Under the pieces are notes generated by a model. It had not been told where the DNA came from. It made no database searches and was given only the letters and a program-made list of their open reading frames with translations. The position numbers and the translations under genes were made by a program. A stretch of DNA of 64,000 nt from NCBI GenBank assembly GCA_946997485.1, contig CAMPVF010000001.1:62001-126000 (forward strand). Reading direction: 5' to 3'. How positions within the stretch are numbered: the stretch's first letter is position 1; each line of letters begins with the position of its first letter. This document shows positions 17,678 through 27,313 of the stretch, piece after piece. The DNA is from an uncultured Atopobium sp. GTDB lineage: Bacteria > Actinomycetota > Coriobacteriia > Coriobacteriales > Atopobiaceae.

Positions 17678-20581
17678 CTACCATTGCAGCTGAAAATAAT
17701 TACTGAACCCGTTAAGCTGAGCGTTCACAAACTCATCGGCCTGTGCAAAAAACGCGGGATGCTTTGCCAGCATGTATGCTTTTTCTTGCATATAGCGCGC
17801 GTGCTGCACGGGGTCGGTAACTTCACGCGAGCGCGACGAAAACTCACGATGATACAGCTCAACAAAGGGGTTATACACCACCCAATAGCCCGCACGGCGC
17901 GCACGCAGGCACATGTCACCATCGTTAAACCCAACCGCAAGCGACTCATCGTAGCCGCCAAGCTCGTCAAACACACGGCGACGCATCGCATGAAGCGCGC
18001 CCGTTACCATCGAATATTCGCGCGGCATATCAAGCGAATGCAAATAGCCAGGATTATCCGCGGGCAAGTTTTGGTTGATGTGCGAAAAGTCACCATGTGG
18101 ATTTGCTATCATGCCTGCATGTTGAATAAGCCCGTCTTTATACAGCAGCTTTGCGCCCACAATACCCACCTGCGGCCTCTCCAGCATGCCTACAAGCTCT
18201 TCGAGCCACATAGGCGCAATAACCTCGGTATCGTTATTAAGAATTACCAGGTATTGGCCGCGCGCCTTGCTCACACCATAATTTACGATGGCTGAATAAT
18301 TAAACGCATGATTGTGCGTGGTATAGGTAACCACCCGCGCACACGGCGTGTCACGCAAAAGCTCCTGGTAATACGCAAACGTTTCAGGCTGAACACTGTT
18401 GTTTTCAACCAGCACAAGTTCGTATGAGCACGGCGGTGTTTTTTGCAGAATAGACGTTACGCATGCTTTGAGCAGCTGCACATGATCGCAGGTAGGAATA
18501 ACAATGCTTATCTGCGGCGGCTGCGTGCTTGCCTGCGTGTACGCAGGCGTTTGCTCACCATCATAACGCACGCGATAGCAGCACAAATCAGAGGTGTGCT
18601 CCGCGCGCGCACGCACGCCCATACAGGTAAGATGATGCTGCAGCACGTAAAGACCCCAATCGTCCATCATGTGAAAGGCTTCTTTGCGCGCCGCTTCATC
18701 CTCGAAGCGCTCGCAGGGCACATGATGATACAAAATCTTTGAAATGTGTATGCATGCATTTGTATATTCAAGCGCACGAAGCGCCAAATCGTAGAGCTCT
18801 ACCCCATATAAGCAGCGCATATGCGTAGGCGTTTTATGAATATGACGATAATACTCGCGATCATACGAATCGCGTTTCATGGTTGCAACATCACATGGCG
18901 CGCGAAGCTCATCCAAAATCGCCGCGCGCAAAACAAGTGAATGCCCAAAATAGTTGGTGCCTTCAAGCCCAATCATGCTTGCTGCATAACTTACGTGCGG
19001 CTTTGTGCAGCCTTGCACGCTGAGTTCATCTTCATCAACATGAACAACATCACAGGGCGTACCTTTTGCTATGTGCTGTGCTACCGTTTGCGCAATATGC
19101 CACAAGGCGTCGGGCGTGGGAGCTGCACCCTCACTCATAATGTATACGTACGGCTTTTCTATAAAGGAGCATGCATACGCAAGATACGAGCTGTGCTGCG
19201 CATAATGGTCGCCAGACGTATCGAGAATATCATCTGTTAGTTGTGCTGTGCTGGCAGCATGCGCGCCAGAATCTGACAATGATTCCCCAGCTACAGCTTG
19301 GTTTTGCTGCGATTGCTCCACCTTCATACGCACATACCTAATGCGCGCATCGGTCTTAGTATAACTATGAAGCCAGCGTGCAATATCTGTTTGTTGATTG
19401 GGAGTGCGCATGTGTGTGCAATCGAGCACGATAAGCTGCCATGCCGGAAAACTCTGACGTATCATCGCGTTAATACTGCGCGCAAGCAGTGTAATCGATG
19501 TTGAAAAAACGGGCAGTACCACCGAAATACCCATGTGTGCAAGCGCATCATCAAACGATGTCTGCGCAGGTTGTGCAGGCTGGTCAGTATGCGTGGTGCT
19601 CTCTTCGCGCTGTTCCATACACGCGCACGCCTCTTCGTACCTGCGTGTTTGCATAGCGCACTGCTCAGACGTAGCTGCATGCTCATCAAACCAGCGCTCA
19701 TAGTGAGGATCGTGAGCACAATCGCGACTAAAACGCTCGGCCTCAGCAATGCGCGCGGCCGCAGCAGCAGGAAAAATGGTATAAAAGGCTTCGTAGGTAG
19801 ATGCAGACGCTTTTTGCAACGCGCGGGCTCGATCTGCACCGTTGCAGCTCAACGATGCCACATGCTTAAAGTTGAGGCGCGCGCACACAACGGCATGCGT
19901 GCACGCGTGCGGCAATGCAATCGAAAACACCGCACGACGAACGCATACAGCGCTGTCATCCGGAACAGCTGCTGTTTGCTCTTCTAGCGTAATTACACGT
20001 GCATGTATGGGTTCACCTGTACTGCTCAGCACACAGCAGCTTATAGGAAAATATTCAAACGCAGGCGAACTGTCGCAGGTAAACCGCGCTTCAAATCGCC
20101 ATATACGCATCGACACATCGGGAGAGTCGCTTGTTTGCGCAGCAGCATTCCAAATACCAATAAGATTAAGCTGATGGTGCGCATATGCAGCACTGTGAAC
20201 GGTGCGACGTAGCAGAGCGGCCGCTTGAGGATGACGGATCGTAAGTAAGCGCGACATGTAACGCGACGTATGAGGACCAAAAACAAACGACCACGTATCA
20301 TGACTCAGACCATGCGACGCACGCGTTATACTGAGCTCAACCACGCAATCAACGCTCAACAGCGGAATAATAACAACCCACCACGACCCCGTTGCAGCGT
20401 CATCAATGCACGCACGAACGCCATAGAGCTCGTCTAAACACACAAGACGCGCAGGACACGGCATATTCGTATCTTTGGTATGTGCATGCACTTTAAGCAA
20501 TGCGGGCTTTTCGCACAGCTGAATGCAGGCAAACCCTGCGTTTTCGCCGCGGCAAACCATTTTTAATTGCGCGAGTTTCAT
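17678..20581 (-). CDS. Large two-domain GT2 glycosyltransferase
   Basis: 967 residues. The first ~340 are a poorly conserved beta-rich region. A first GT2-like domain begins near residue 350 (MGISVVLPVFSTSITLLARSI) and looks degenerate. A second near 695 is intact: QISIVIPTCDHVQLLKACVTSILQ, YLVILNNDTEVIAP (the DXD-type site), then FNDGDMCLRARRAGY near the end. This layout matches the RgpF/WsaF-like polymerising rhamnosyltransferases found with rml genes, so synthesis of a rhamnose-rich backbone is likely but inferred. It is closely related in architecture to the 1028-residue protein at 28285-31371. rmlC lies 100 bp upstream on the same strand. Confidence 0.85.
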   Translation of the reverse strand: MKLAQLKMVCRGENAGFACIQLCEKPALLKVHAHTKDTNMPCPARLVCLDELYGVRACIDDAATGSWWVVIIPLLSVDCVVELSITRASHGLSHDTWSFVFGPHTSRYMSRLLTIRHPQAAALLRRTVHSAAYAHHQLNLIGIWNAAAQTSDSPDVSMRIWRFEARFTCDSSPAFEYFPISCCVLSSTGEPIHARVITLEEQTAAVPDDSAVCVRRAVFSIALPHACTHAVVCARLNFKHVASLSCNGADRARALQKASASTYEAFYTIFPAAAAARIAEAERFSRDCAHDPHYERWFDEHAATSEQCAMQTRRYEEACACMEQREESTTHTDQPAQPAQTSFDDALAHMGISVVLPVFSTSITLLARSINAMIRQSFPAWQLIVLDCTHMRTPNQQTDIARWLHSYTKTDARIRYVRMKVEQSQQNQAVAGESLSDSGAHAASTAQLTDDILDTSGDHYAQHSSYLAYACSFIEKPYVYIMSEGAAPTPDALWHIAQTVAQHIAKGTPCDVVHVDEDELSVQGCTKPHVSYAASMIGLEGTNYFGHSLVLRAAILDELRAPCDVATMKRDSYDREYYRHIHKTPTHMRCLYGVELYDLALRALEYTNACIHISKILYHHVPCERFEDEAARKEAFHMMDDWGLYVLQHHLTCMGVRARAEHTSDLCCYRVRYDGEQTPAYTQASTQPPQISIVIPTCDHVQLLKACVTSILQKTPPCSYELVLVENNSVQPETFAYYQELLRDTPCARVVTYTTHNHAFNYSAIVNYGVSKARGQYLVILNNDTEVIAPMWLEELVGMLERPQVGIVGAKLLYKDGLIQHAGMIANPHGDFSHINQNLPADNPGYLHSLDMPREYSMVTGALHAMRRRVFDELGGYDESLAVGFNDGDMCLRARRAGYWVVYNPFVELYHREFSSRSREVTDPVQHARYMQEKAYMLAKHPAFFAQADEFVNAQLNGFSNYFQLQW

Positions 20582-20684
20582 GCAGTCCCCTTACTGTTGT
20601 TAAAGATTAAGCAGCACGCGCACGACATGCGGCTCTGCGGGCACAAGTCGTGTGCAGCGCCTTTTTGAGCGCTTTTTGAGCACC

Positions 20685-21302
20685 TTATCCGCGTGTGCGT
20701 TGTACATACGCGGCAAACGATTCATGATGGGTATCTTTATCAGACAAAATAACCTGCGAGGGCGAAAACCTATCGCAGTCACAAGGCGCAGGCCAGCTAA
20801 TAGCAAGATCGGGATCGTTCCACATAAGGCCACCTTCATCGCCTGGATGATATACATCGTCGCACTTATAGCAAAATTCTGCCTCATCTGAGAGTACAAA
20901 AAATCCGTGAGCAAAGCCGCGCGGTATAAAGAATTGTCGATGATTTTCGGCCGATAATTCAACGCCTTCCCATGCACCAAAGGTCTCTGAACCTGCGCGC
21001 AAGTCTACCGCAACATCAAACACACAGCCACGCACAACACGAACGAGTTTTGCCTGAGGGTGTTCAATCTGAAAATGCAGGCCACGAAGCACGCCTTTTG
21101 TGGAGCTCGATTGGTTATCCTGCACAAACGTAGTAGAAATACCACCCGCAGCAAAATCGGATGCTTTGTACGTTTCCATAAAGTACCCGCGCGCGTCACC
21201 ATACTGTTTGGTGTCAACAATAATAACGTCGCGAATAGATGTAGGTGTAAAAATAAAATTGCCCGATTGAATAGCTTGAGATGCTTCTGTACGTTGTGTC
21301 AT
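20685..21302 (-). CDS. rmlC: dTDP-4-dehydrorhamnose 3,5-epimerase
   Basis: 205 residues of the RmlC cupin family. Visible hallmarks are DARGYFMETYKASDFA, FVQDNQSSSTKGVLRGLHFQ (catalytic His), VVRGCVFDVAVDLR, and FFIPRGFAHGFFVLSDEAEFCYKCDDVYHP. It epimerises C3 and C5 of dTDP-4-keto-6-deoxyglucose, the third step to dTDP-L-rhamnose; rmlA, rmlB and rmlD are at 25-28 kb on the same strand. Its leader holds a 15-bp tandem duplication, each copy with AAAGGAG (on plus 21310-21324 and 21325-21339), so there are two consensus ribosome binding sites in a row; the nearer one is correctly spaced. Confidence 0.95.
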   Translation of the reverse strand: MTQRTEASQAIQSGNFIFTPTSIRDVIIVDTKQYGDARGYFMETYKASDFAAGGISTTFVQDNQSSSTKGVLRGLHFQIEHPQAKLVRVVRGCVFDVAVDLRAGSETFGAWEGVELSAENHRQFFIPRGFAHGFFVLSDEAEFCYKCDDVYHPGDEGGLMWNDPDLAISWPAPCDCDRFSPSQVILSDKDTHHESFAAYVQRTRG

Positions 21303-21626
21303 ACCTTAACTCCTTTAGCGCGCGCTCCTTTAGCGCACAAATATGCGCCAACGAATTGTGCAATACCTGCAACGGTTTATTTCATTGTAGCGCACGAATA
21401 TACGCCTACGATATGTTCATACAATGCTACGCAAATGCACACAGCGCGACACACCGTTCGCCCGAAGGCGCATCTACCAGTGCAATCTTCCTTGCCACCA
21501 TGCTACACGAAAGAACACGTGCGCGCCCCAATGATATGCAGATTTGCTCAAAAATAGAGGTATACGTGCTCAAAGTACGCAATGGTGCGGTATACTTGCA
21601 CAGATATACCAACTTTATGGAGAACT
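21303..21626. other. Divergent control region between rmlC and the GT2 cassette
   Basis: No gene seen. It holds the duplicated rmlC binding site (21310-21339), two imperfect direct repeats of about 36 bp beginning TAGCGCAC at 21331 and 21388, and a TATACT at 21591-21596 that could be the -10 of the plus-strand cassette, 30 bp before its ATG. The paired -35 is weak. Confidence 0.5.
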
Positions 21627-22310
21627 ATGTCTGCAATATTAGCAATTGTGCCTGCATACAACGAGCAGCAGTGCATACAACAAACAATCGATGAGCTGCG
21701 CCGCGTGTGCCCCGGCGTAGACTACCTTATTGTAAACGACGGCTCGCGCGACGAAACCGCAGCTATATGCCGTAGGCGCCATTTTAACTACATAAATGTG
21801 CCTATTAACTGCGGCCTTGCTTCGGGTGTTCAAGCTGGCATGAAATATGCAGAGCGCAATGGCTATTCTGCAGTTGTGCAATTTGATGCCGATGGTCAGC
21901 ACAAACCCGAGTACATCGTGCCCATGTACGAGCACATGCAAAAAACAGGTGCCGACGTTGTTATTGGTTCGCGTTTTGTTGACGGCACAAAACCAACGGG
22001 TGCACGTGGAGCGGGCGGCAAACTTATATCGGCGCTTATTATGCTGTGCGCTCATACAAAAATCTACGACCCTACAAGTGGTATGCGCATGTTTAATGCC
22101 AAGCTCATTAGCGAATACGCCCACGGCTTCGATTTAGCGCCCGAGCCGGATGCCCTTGCCTATTTTGCGCGCAAAGGTGCACGCATCGAAGAAATTCCTG
22201 TTACCATGCGCGAGCGGCAAGGCGGCAAAAGCTATTTTGACCTTACACACATTATTTCGTACATGAGCCGCACGTGCATGTCGATTGTTTTGTTCCAGTG
22301 GTTTCGCTAA
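21627..22310 (+). CDS. Dolichol-phosphate-mannose-synthase-like GT2 glycosyltransferase
   Basis: 227 residues. ILAIVPAYNEQQCIQQTIDEL, YLIVNDGSRDETAAIC and VVQFDADGQHKPEYI are the family's nucleotide- and metal-binding motifs; PTSGMRMFN and EIPVTMRERQGGKS are typical of DPM1/GtrB-like enzymes that charge a polyprenyl phosphate with a sugar. It lacks the C-terminal membrane helices of GtrB. GGAG at 21619-21622 supports the ATG at 21627. It is followed at 39 bp by a DUF2304 protein and then a large DUF6541 membrane protein, which suggests a three-part lipid-linked glycosylation system. Confidence 0.9.
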   Translation: MSAILAIVPAYNEQQCIQQTIDELRRVCPGVDYLIVNDGSRDETAAICRRRHFNYINVPINCGLASGVQAGMKYAERNGYSAVVQFDADGQHKPEYIVPMYEHMQKTGADVVIGSRFVDGTKPTGARGAGGKLISALIMLCAHTKIYDPTSGMRMFNAKLISEYAHGFDLAPEPDALAYFARKGARIEEIPVTMRERQGGKSYFDLTHIISYMSRTCMSIVLFQWFR

Positions 22311-22349
22311 CCAACGCGCGTGCACGCAATTTGTACAGATAGGACAAAC

Positions 22350-22820
22350 ATGGGAACCATTTTACGCATACTCCTCATTGTTGGCGCGGTGCTTTTGGTA
22401 GCACACGTGCTCACCAACATAAAAAAGTCGCGTATCCAAATCGAAGACTCACTTTTTTGGGTGAGTTTTGTTGGACTCATCATTATCATCGCCGTGTTCC
22501 CCACCATTATGACGTGGGCGGCGGGGCTGTTTGGCTTTGTGTCTACCAGCAACTTTGTATTCCTCGTGGTGGTTGGTATTCTTCTTCTTAAGGTGTTTAC
22601 CTCGTCGGTAGAAATATCGCGGCTTAAGTTTCGCGTAAATCAGCTGGCACAAGAAGTGGCACTTACCAATAAACGTAATTTCGATCGTCAACAGCTTGAA
22701 CAAAATGCACCTGCACCAGCAGCAAGGCAAACCGCAGCAACAGACAGCAGCGCGCAGGCTGGCACGCCGCACGAACACGCGAATGAGGGTGCTCAAGCTC
22801 CCCAGAGCACCATGCAGTAG
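22350..22820 (+). CDS. DUF2304 small membrane protein
   Basis: 156 residues. Three hydrophobic segments (about residues 3-22, 34-56, 62-82) are followed by a charged helix RLKFRVNQLAQEVALTNKRNF and a low-complexity Ala/Gln tail. The segment KKSRIQIEDSLFWVSFVGLIIIIAVFP is the DUF2304 core, a family repeatedly found next to DPM-like GT2 genes; its role is not established, perhaps handing the polyprenyl-sugar across the membrane as GtrA does. AGGA is 8 bases before the ATG at 22350. Same transcript as both neighbours. Confidence 0.85.
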   Translation: MGTILRILLIVGAVLLVAHVLTNIKKSRIQIEDSLFWVSFVGLIIIIAVFPTIMTWAAGLFGFVSTSNFVFLVVVGILLLKVFTSSVEISRLKFRVNQLAQEVALTNKRNFDRQQLEQNAPAPAARQTAATDSSAQAGTPHEHANEGAQAPQSTMQ

Positions 22821-22827
22821 GTGACAT

Positions 22828-24981
22828 ATGCCCTGGTTAACCTTCCTTGTTGCCTATGGATTGGGCGTTTTACTTCTTACCATTCCTGGCTATATTCTTG
22901 CGCGTGCGCTTAACATCAGCCGTCTGTGGAGCATATGTGTTTCGCCCCTGTTTAGTTGTGGGTCGCTATGGTTTGTAGGCGAGCTGCTATTTCGGCTTCA
23001 CATATATGCCACGGCGTATACCTTGGTTGCAAGCGCGGTCATTCTTGCAATTGTCTCGCTCGTTTTTGGACGTGCTGTTCTAGGCAAGCTGCCCGCCTGC
23101 AAGCAATTCTGCACACACAAAGGCGCGCTTGAAACTATCGTATTTCCGCACATATCACCCTGGCACATTATTGCCTATGTAAGCTGCGGCATTATTGCAA
23201 CCTACCTGCTGTTTGTAAGCTGTCTTTCTCACCCGGATAACATTAATCTTGCATGGGATATGACGCAGCATTTAAACGCCACGCGCACTATGATGTACGA
23301 GGGAATGTTTTCGTCGTTCCACATAAACGCGTATGCCCCCTACGAAACACAGTTTGCGCCCTGGGACATATCAAAACCAAGTTTTTACCCTGCAACGTGG
23401 AATATTTTGTGCGCGTGCATAGCTGAAATTGTACATATCGACCTTTCAACAGCGGCAAATGCGCTGAACAGCGCCGTGTGCAGTATAGCCGCGCCGCTTG
23501 GCATGCTGGGCATTATTTCGTGCGTCACGCAGCAAAAGCCATATACCAATAAAACCAGTTATATTCGCCGCGGGGCACAATGGGCAGGTTGTATCATTTC
23601 ATGCGTGATTATTATTTTTCCGTGGAGTATGTTGGTGTGGGGTCCTATTTTCCCGTATCTACTAGGGCTTAGTCTCACACCACTTTTTTGCAGTATTTGG
23701 ATGAGCGGCGTTATGTCGTGGACACAAAGGTCCACGCGCGTGCAATTTGTCCTGCTTATGGTGTTTGCCACTATTCCCCTCTTATTTATTCATCCCTCAG
23801 TACTCTTTACCTGCGCATTGTTTATGGCACCGTGGTGTGCACAGCAAATCTACACCAGCAACAAACCACTGCGTATTTCGCGCACAAAGGTGCTCAACAG
23901 CCACCACGTGGCATATCTATTTTGTGCATGTTGCATTATAGCATGGTGCATCCTTTATTTGATAATTGCAAAAAAAGGCATGCTCGCAGGCTTTTATTGG
24001 GAAAAGTATACCGACTTGCCATCTGCGTTGCGAAGCGTACTCGGCATGTCTTTTGCAGCGGAACATCATGATATAATGATTCAAACTCCACAACCAGCAT
24101 TAACTATACTTGTAGGTATCGGTTTTTGGGTAGCGTTACGTAAGTTACGCGCATCATGGCTTGTATGTACTTGGATATGGCATGCACTTATATGTATGTA
24201 TGCCACTACCTTTGACCTTCCTGGAAAAGTATTTTTAGCGGGTTTTTGGTATACCGATCCACAACGGCTCGCGGCAAACACTGGTGTTCTTACCATTATT
24301 CTTGCGTGTATGGGCGCAGGTTGGCTTATAAGCGCGTGCATGAAAATACTCACATACAAACGAATAAGCAAGGATAACGAGATTGTGCCTCAAGGCACGT
24401 TACGTGGCATGTTTATAAGCTCCACTATAGCTGTATGCGTTATTATCGTATGTGCCATCGTTACAGTACGCTTCGATTCACCACTCTATAACGAAGCAGC
24501 TCCGCAGGTATTTCGCTCAGATGTCACAAATATATATACGAAGAATGATATTCTTACACCAGAAGAACGTGCATTTTTAGAGCGTGTACAAGGGATTCTT
24601 AAGAAACGCGGCTGGGCGCCAATTATTAACAACCCCTATGATGGGTCGGTTGCCGCATATGGCATGTATGGCTTGCCCTGCATGTACCGCCACCCTAACA
24701 CATTTAATCTTACCGAGTATCAATCTACTAGCGTACTCCGTGAGCAGCTTGTAAACTATCGCCTGTCGCCCACCGTTCAAAAGGCGCTCAAGCAAACGGG
24801 CGCGCGCTATGTGCTCCACCTTGCCGGTGTTGGTCAAGTGCTGTATCCACGTAACTATCACACATGGCTGTTTTCGGGCATTGACAATGTGAACGACACC
24901 ACGCCCGGCTTTACCATTCTTGCGGCCGAAGGCGAAATGCGCCTCTATGAAATTGATGATGTAGCTGCCCAAACGCTCTAA
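22828..24981 (+). CDS. Large DUF6541-type polytopic membrane protein, candidate GT-C transferase
   Basis: 717 residues with about 12-14 hydrophobic segments from the N-terminus to about residue 560, then a hydrophilic external domain of about 160 residues (MYGLPCMYRHPNTFNLTEYQ). An acidic/aromatic loop follows the third helix (SHPDNINLAWDMTQHLNATR), the position of the catalytic loop in GT-C transferases. The family resembles DUF6541 proteins of actinobacteria, whose function is not known. It starts 7 bp after the DUF2304 gene with AGGTGA as binding site. Context suggests it is the acceptor-side glycosyltransferase that uses the lipid-linked sugar made by the upstream GT2. Confidence 0.75.
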   Translation: MPWLTFLVAYGLGVLLLTIPGYILARALNISRLWSICVSPLFSCGSLWFVGELLFRLHIYATAYTLVASAVILAIVSLVFGRAVLGKLPACKQFCTHKGALETIVFPHISPWHIIAYVSCGIIATYLLFVSCLSHPDNINLAWDMTQHLNATRTMMYEGMFSSFHINAYAPYETQFAPWDISKPSFYPATWNILCACIAEIVHIDLSTAANALNSAVCSIAAPLGMLGIISCVTQQKPYTNKTSYIRRGAQWAGCIISCVIIIFPWSMLVWGPIFPYLLGLSLTPLFCSIWMSGVMSWTQRSTRVQFVLLMVFATIPLLFIHPSVLFTCALFMAPWCAQQIYTSNKPLRISRTKVLNSHHVAYLFCACCIIAWCILYLIIAKKGMLAGFYWEKYTDLPSALRSVLGMSFAAEHHDIMIQTPQPALTILVGIGFWVALRKLRASWLVCTWIWHALICMYATTFDLPGKVFLAGFWYTDPQRLAANTGVLTIILACMGAGWLISACMKILTYKRISKDNEIVPQGTLRGMFISSTIAVCVIIVCAIVTVRFDSPLYNEAAPQVFRSDVTNIYTKNDILTPEERAFLERVQGILKKRGWAPIINNPYDGSVAAYGMYGLPCMYRHPNTFNLTEYQSTSVLREQLVNYRLSPTVQKALKQTGARYVLHLAGVGQVLYPRNYHTWLFSGIDNVNDTTPGFTILAAEGEMRLYEIDDVAAQTL

Positions 24982-25060
24982 CCTGTAAATCACGCGCGCA
25001 GGCAACGCGCAGGCAGGCAACGCCTAGTAACAGGCAATGCGCAGGCGGACAGCGCGTATG

Positions 25061-26164
25061 CTAGCGACCCTCGTACATGTCTTTGTAGTACTGCTGATAC
25101 GAACCGGAGCACACGTTTTCTACCCATTGCTGATGCTCAAGATACCAGGTGATCGTTGCGCGAATACCATCCTCATACGGCGTTTCGGGCTCCCAGCCAA
25201 GTTCACGCTTAATTTTGGCAGGCTCAATACCATAGCGGCGATCGTGGCCTTTTCGGTCGGTAACATAGCGAATAAGATCTTCGTTTATAGCAGCATCGCC
25301 CGTAATATCATGGAGCTGCTGAATAATGGTTTTTACAATGTAGATGTTTGAGCGCTCGTTGTGGCCGCCCACGTTGTAAGCTTCGCCCAAACGGCCGTTT
25401 TTTGACACCATATCGATTGCTTTGCAGTGATCGTCCACATACAACCAGTCGCGCACGTTTAAGCCGTCGCCGTATACGGGCAGCTCTTTGTGGTGAAGTG
25501 CGTTGTGAATCATAAGCGGAATAAGCTTTTCGGGGAACTGATATGGCCCGTAGTTATTTGAGCAGCGCGTTACCACGCTCGGGAATTTGTAGGTTGTATA
25601 ATACGCACGCGCAAACAAATCGGCAGACGCCTTTGACGCAGAATAGGGGCTATGACCTGCAAGAGGTGTATCCTCATAAAAGTAATCGGTTTCTTCTGGA
25701 CAAGCAGGGCTTCCATTGGGATTCATTGGGTGATTAAGGCTGAGTGCACCATACACTTCATCGGTAGAAACATGCAAAAAGCGATGATTACCATAGCTAC
25801 CATCGGGCTTCTCCCACGCGGCGCGACAACAGTTGAGCATGGTAACGGTGCCCAACACATTGGTGTCAACGAAGAGTGTTGGATTTTCGATTGAGCGATC
25901 AACGTGCGACTCTGCCGCAAAGTTAATTACAATATCGGGGTTATAGCGCTGCAAAATTGCCGTAATTGCGGCAGCATCACGAATGTCGGCGTGCTCAAAG
26001 TGGTAGCGGGCATCGTTTTCAACGCTCGTAAGATTTTCGAGATTACCTGCATAGGTAAGGGCATCAACATTTACAATCGCGCAATCGCTATGGTGCGAAA
26101 GCATGTACAAAATAAAGTTGGAGCCAATAAACCCTGCTCCGCCGGTAACTAAATAGGTAGTCAT
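25061..26164 (-). CDS. rmlB: dTDP-glucose 4,6-dehydratase
   Basis: 367 residues of the extended short-chain dehydrogenase family. YLVTGGAGFIGSNFILYML is the NAD-binding motif, TDEVYGAL the catalytic Thr-Asp-Glu, and YSASKASADLFARAYYTTY the YxxxK pair. Length is slightly above the usual 330-360. It converts dTDP-glucose to the 4-keto-6-deoxy sugar. Third gene of rmlA-rmlD-rmlB on the minus strand, with a 115-bp gap from rmlD. GGATGGAG precedes the ATG. Confidence 0.96.
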   Translation of the reverse strand: MTTYLVTGGAGFIGSNFILYMLSHHSDCAIVNVDALTYAGNLENLTSVENDARYHFEHADIRDAAAITAILQRYNPDIVINFAAESHVDRSIENPTLFVDTNVLGTVTMLNCCRAAWEKPDGSYGNHRFLHVSTDEVYGALSLNHPMNPNGSPACPEETDYFYEDTPLAGHSPYSASKASADLFARAYYTTYKFPSVVTRCSNNYGPYQFPEKLIPLMIHNALHHKELPVYGDGLNVRDWLYVDDHCKAIDMVSKNGRLGEAYNVGGHNERSNIYIVKTIIQQLHDITGDAAINEDLIRYVTDRKGHDRRYGIEPAKIKRELGWEPETPYEDGIRATITWYLEHQQWVENVCSGSYQQYYKDMYEGR

Positions 26165-26279
26165 ACTCCATCCTTTACAGTAATGTGCTCACGTGAGATT
26201 CACGCTGCACTACGTTGCTTGCAGTGCGTACTTTTGCGCAAAGCAGCCACGGCTTGCGCAAAAGGCGGCAAGCGGCGCG

Positions 26280-27191
26280 TTATGCGCGTTTCTCATACAA
26301 CGCAAGATTAGTGGCATAGCTGTGCAACGCTTCACGCCAGCTTCGCATAGGCGGAATGCCCGCGCGGCGCATGTTTGCATTATCTAAGCTCGAATAATGC
26401 GGACGCGATGCGCTTTGGGGGTGTTGCTCTTTATATGTAGCAGACGAAATGCGAGCAATGCGGCACGGCTTTGCAAACTCGTCCATAATTGCCTGCGCAA
26501 AATCAGCCCACGAGCAGGTGCCCTCGCAGGTGCAGTGATACACGCCATACGGCGCGTCCGCTGCAATGCGAACGATAGCAAGCGCAAGGTCTTCTGCCGA
26601 AGTAGGATTGCCAAACTGATCGTCTACCACGGAAATGCTCTCGTGCGTTTGTGCAAGCGACAGCATTGTTTTAACAAAATTTTTGCCCGTATACCCATAC
26701 AGCCACGCAGTGCGCACAATAAACGAAGCGGGACACGTTACACGCACAAGGGCTTCACCTGCAAGTTTAGACTGGCCATACCCGCTTATGGGGCATACCA
26801 TGTCGTCTTCAACGCGGGGGCGCGGCTTTGTGCCCGCAAACACGTAGTCGGTTGATACGTGCACAAACGCTGCATGCTGCTTGGTGCACGCATGCGCAAG
26901 GTTGTAAGGACCTTGTGCATTGGCAGCAAACGCCGCCAGTCGATTCGCATCGCAGCCATCAACGTTTGTCATAGCTGCACAGTTAATCACAAGGTCGTAG
27001 GGCTCATGAGAAGAAAACCACTCCTCTACGGCTTGCTGGGACGAAATATCACAATCGTCCATATCAATGTAATCTACCTGCGCCGCCTTATATGGCGCGG
27101 GCAGCTCTCCTGCCTCAGATGAGCCGTGCGAAAAGAGATGCTCAAGTGCATGTCCAAGTTGACCATGTGAACCAGTTACTAAAATGTGCAT
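26280..27191 (-). CDS. rmlD: dTDP-4-dehydrorhamnose reductase
   Basis: 303 residues. MHILVTGSHGQLGHALEHLF is the nucleotide-binding motif; VHVSTDYVFAGTKPRP and YGQSKLAGEALV carry the catalytic Thr/Tyr/Lys of RmlD. FIVRTAWLYGYTGKNFVKTM follows as expected. It makes dTDP-L-rhamnose in the last step. A weak GAATGAAG precedes the ATG. Confidence 0.95.
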   Translation of the reverse strand: MHILVTGSHGQLGHALEHLFSHGSSEAGELPAPYKAAQVDYIDMDDCDISSQQAVEEWFSSHEPYDLVINCAAMTNVDGCDANRLAAFAANAQGPYNLAHACTKQHAAFVHVSTDYVFAGTKPRPRVEDDMVCPISGYGQSKLAGEALVRVTCPASFIVRTAWLYGYTGKNFVKTMLSLAQTHESISVVDDQFGNPTSAEDLALAIVRIAADAPYGVYHCTCEGTCSWADFAQAIMDEFAKPCRIARISSATYKEQHPQSASRPHYSSLDNANMRRAGIPPMRSWREALHSYATNLALYEKRA

Positions 27192-27257
27192 ACTTCATTC
27201 TTTCATACGTAACACTGCGAAGAGCGATGGAGGCATTGCTGAACCTGGGAGCAATGT

Positions 27258-27292
27258 GGGCACAACCATAACTAACTGCCCTGGTTTGTGCC
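27258..27292. other. Hairpin between rmlA and rmlD
   Basis: GGGCACAACCA (27258-27268) pairs with TGGTTTGTGCC (27282-27292) with one bulge, in the 122-bp gap. There is no T-run on either strand, so it is more likely a processing or stabilising hairpin within an rmlADB transcript than a terminator. Confidence 0.4.
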
Positions 27293-27313
27293 TCAAGACG
27301 CCCTGCTGCTGCC

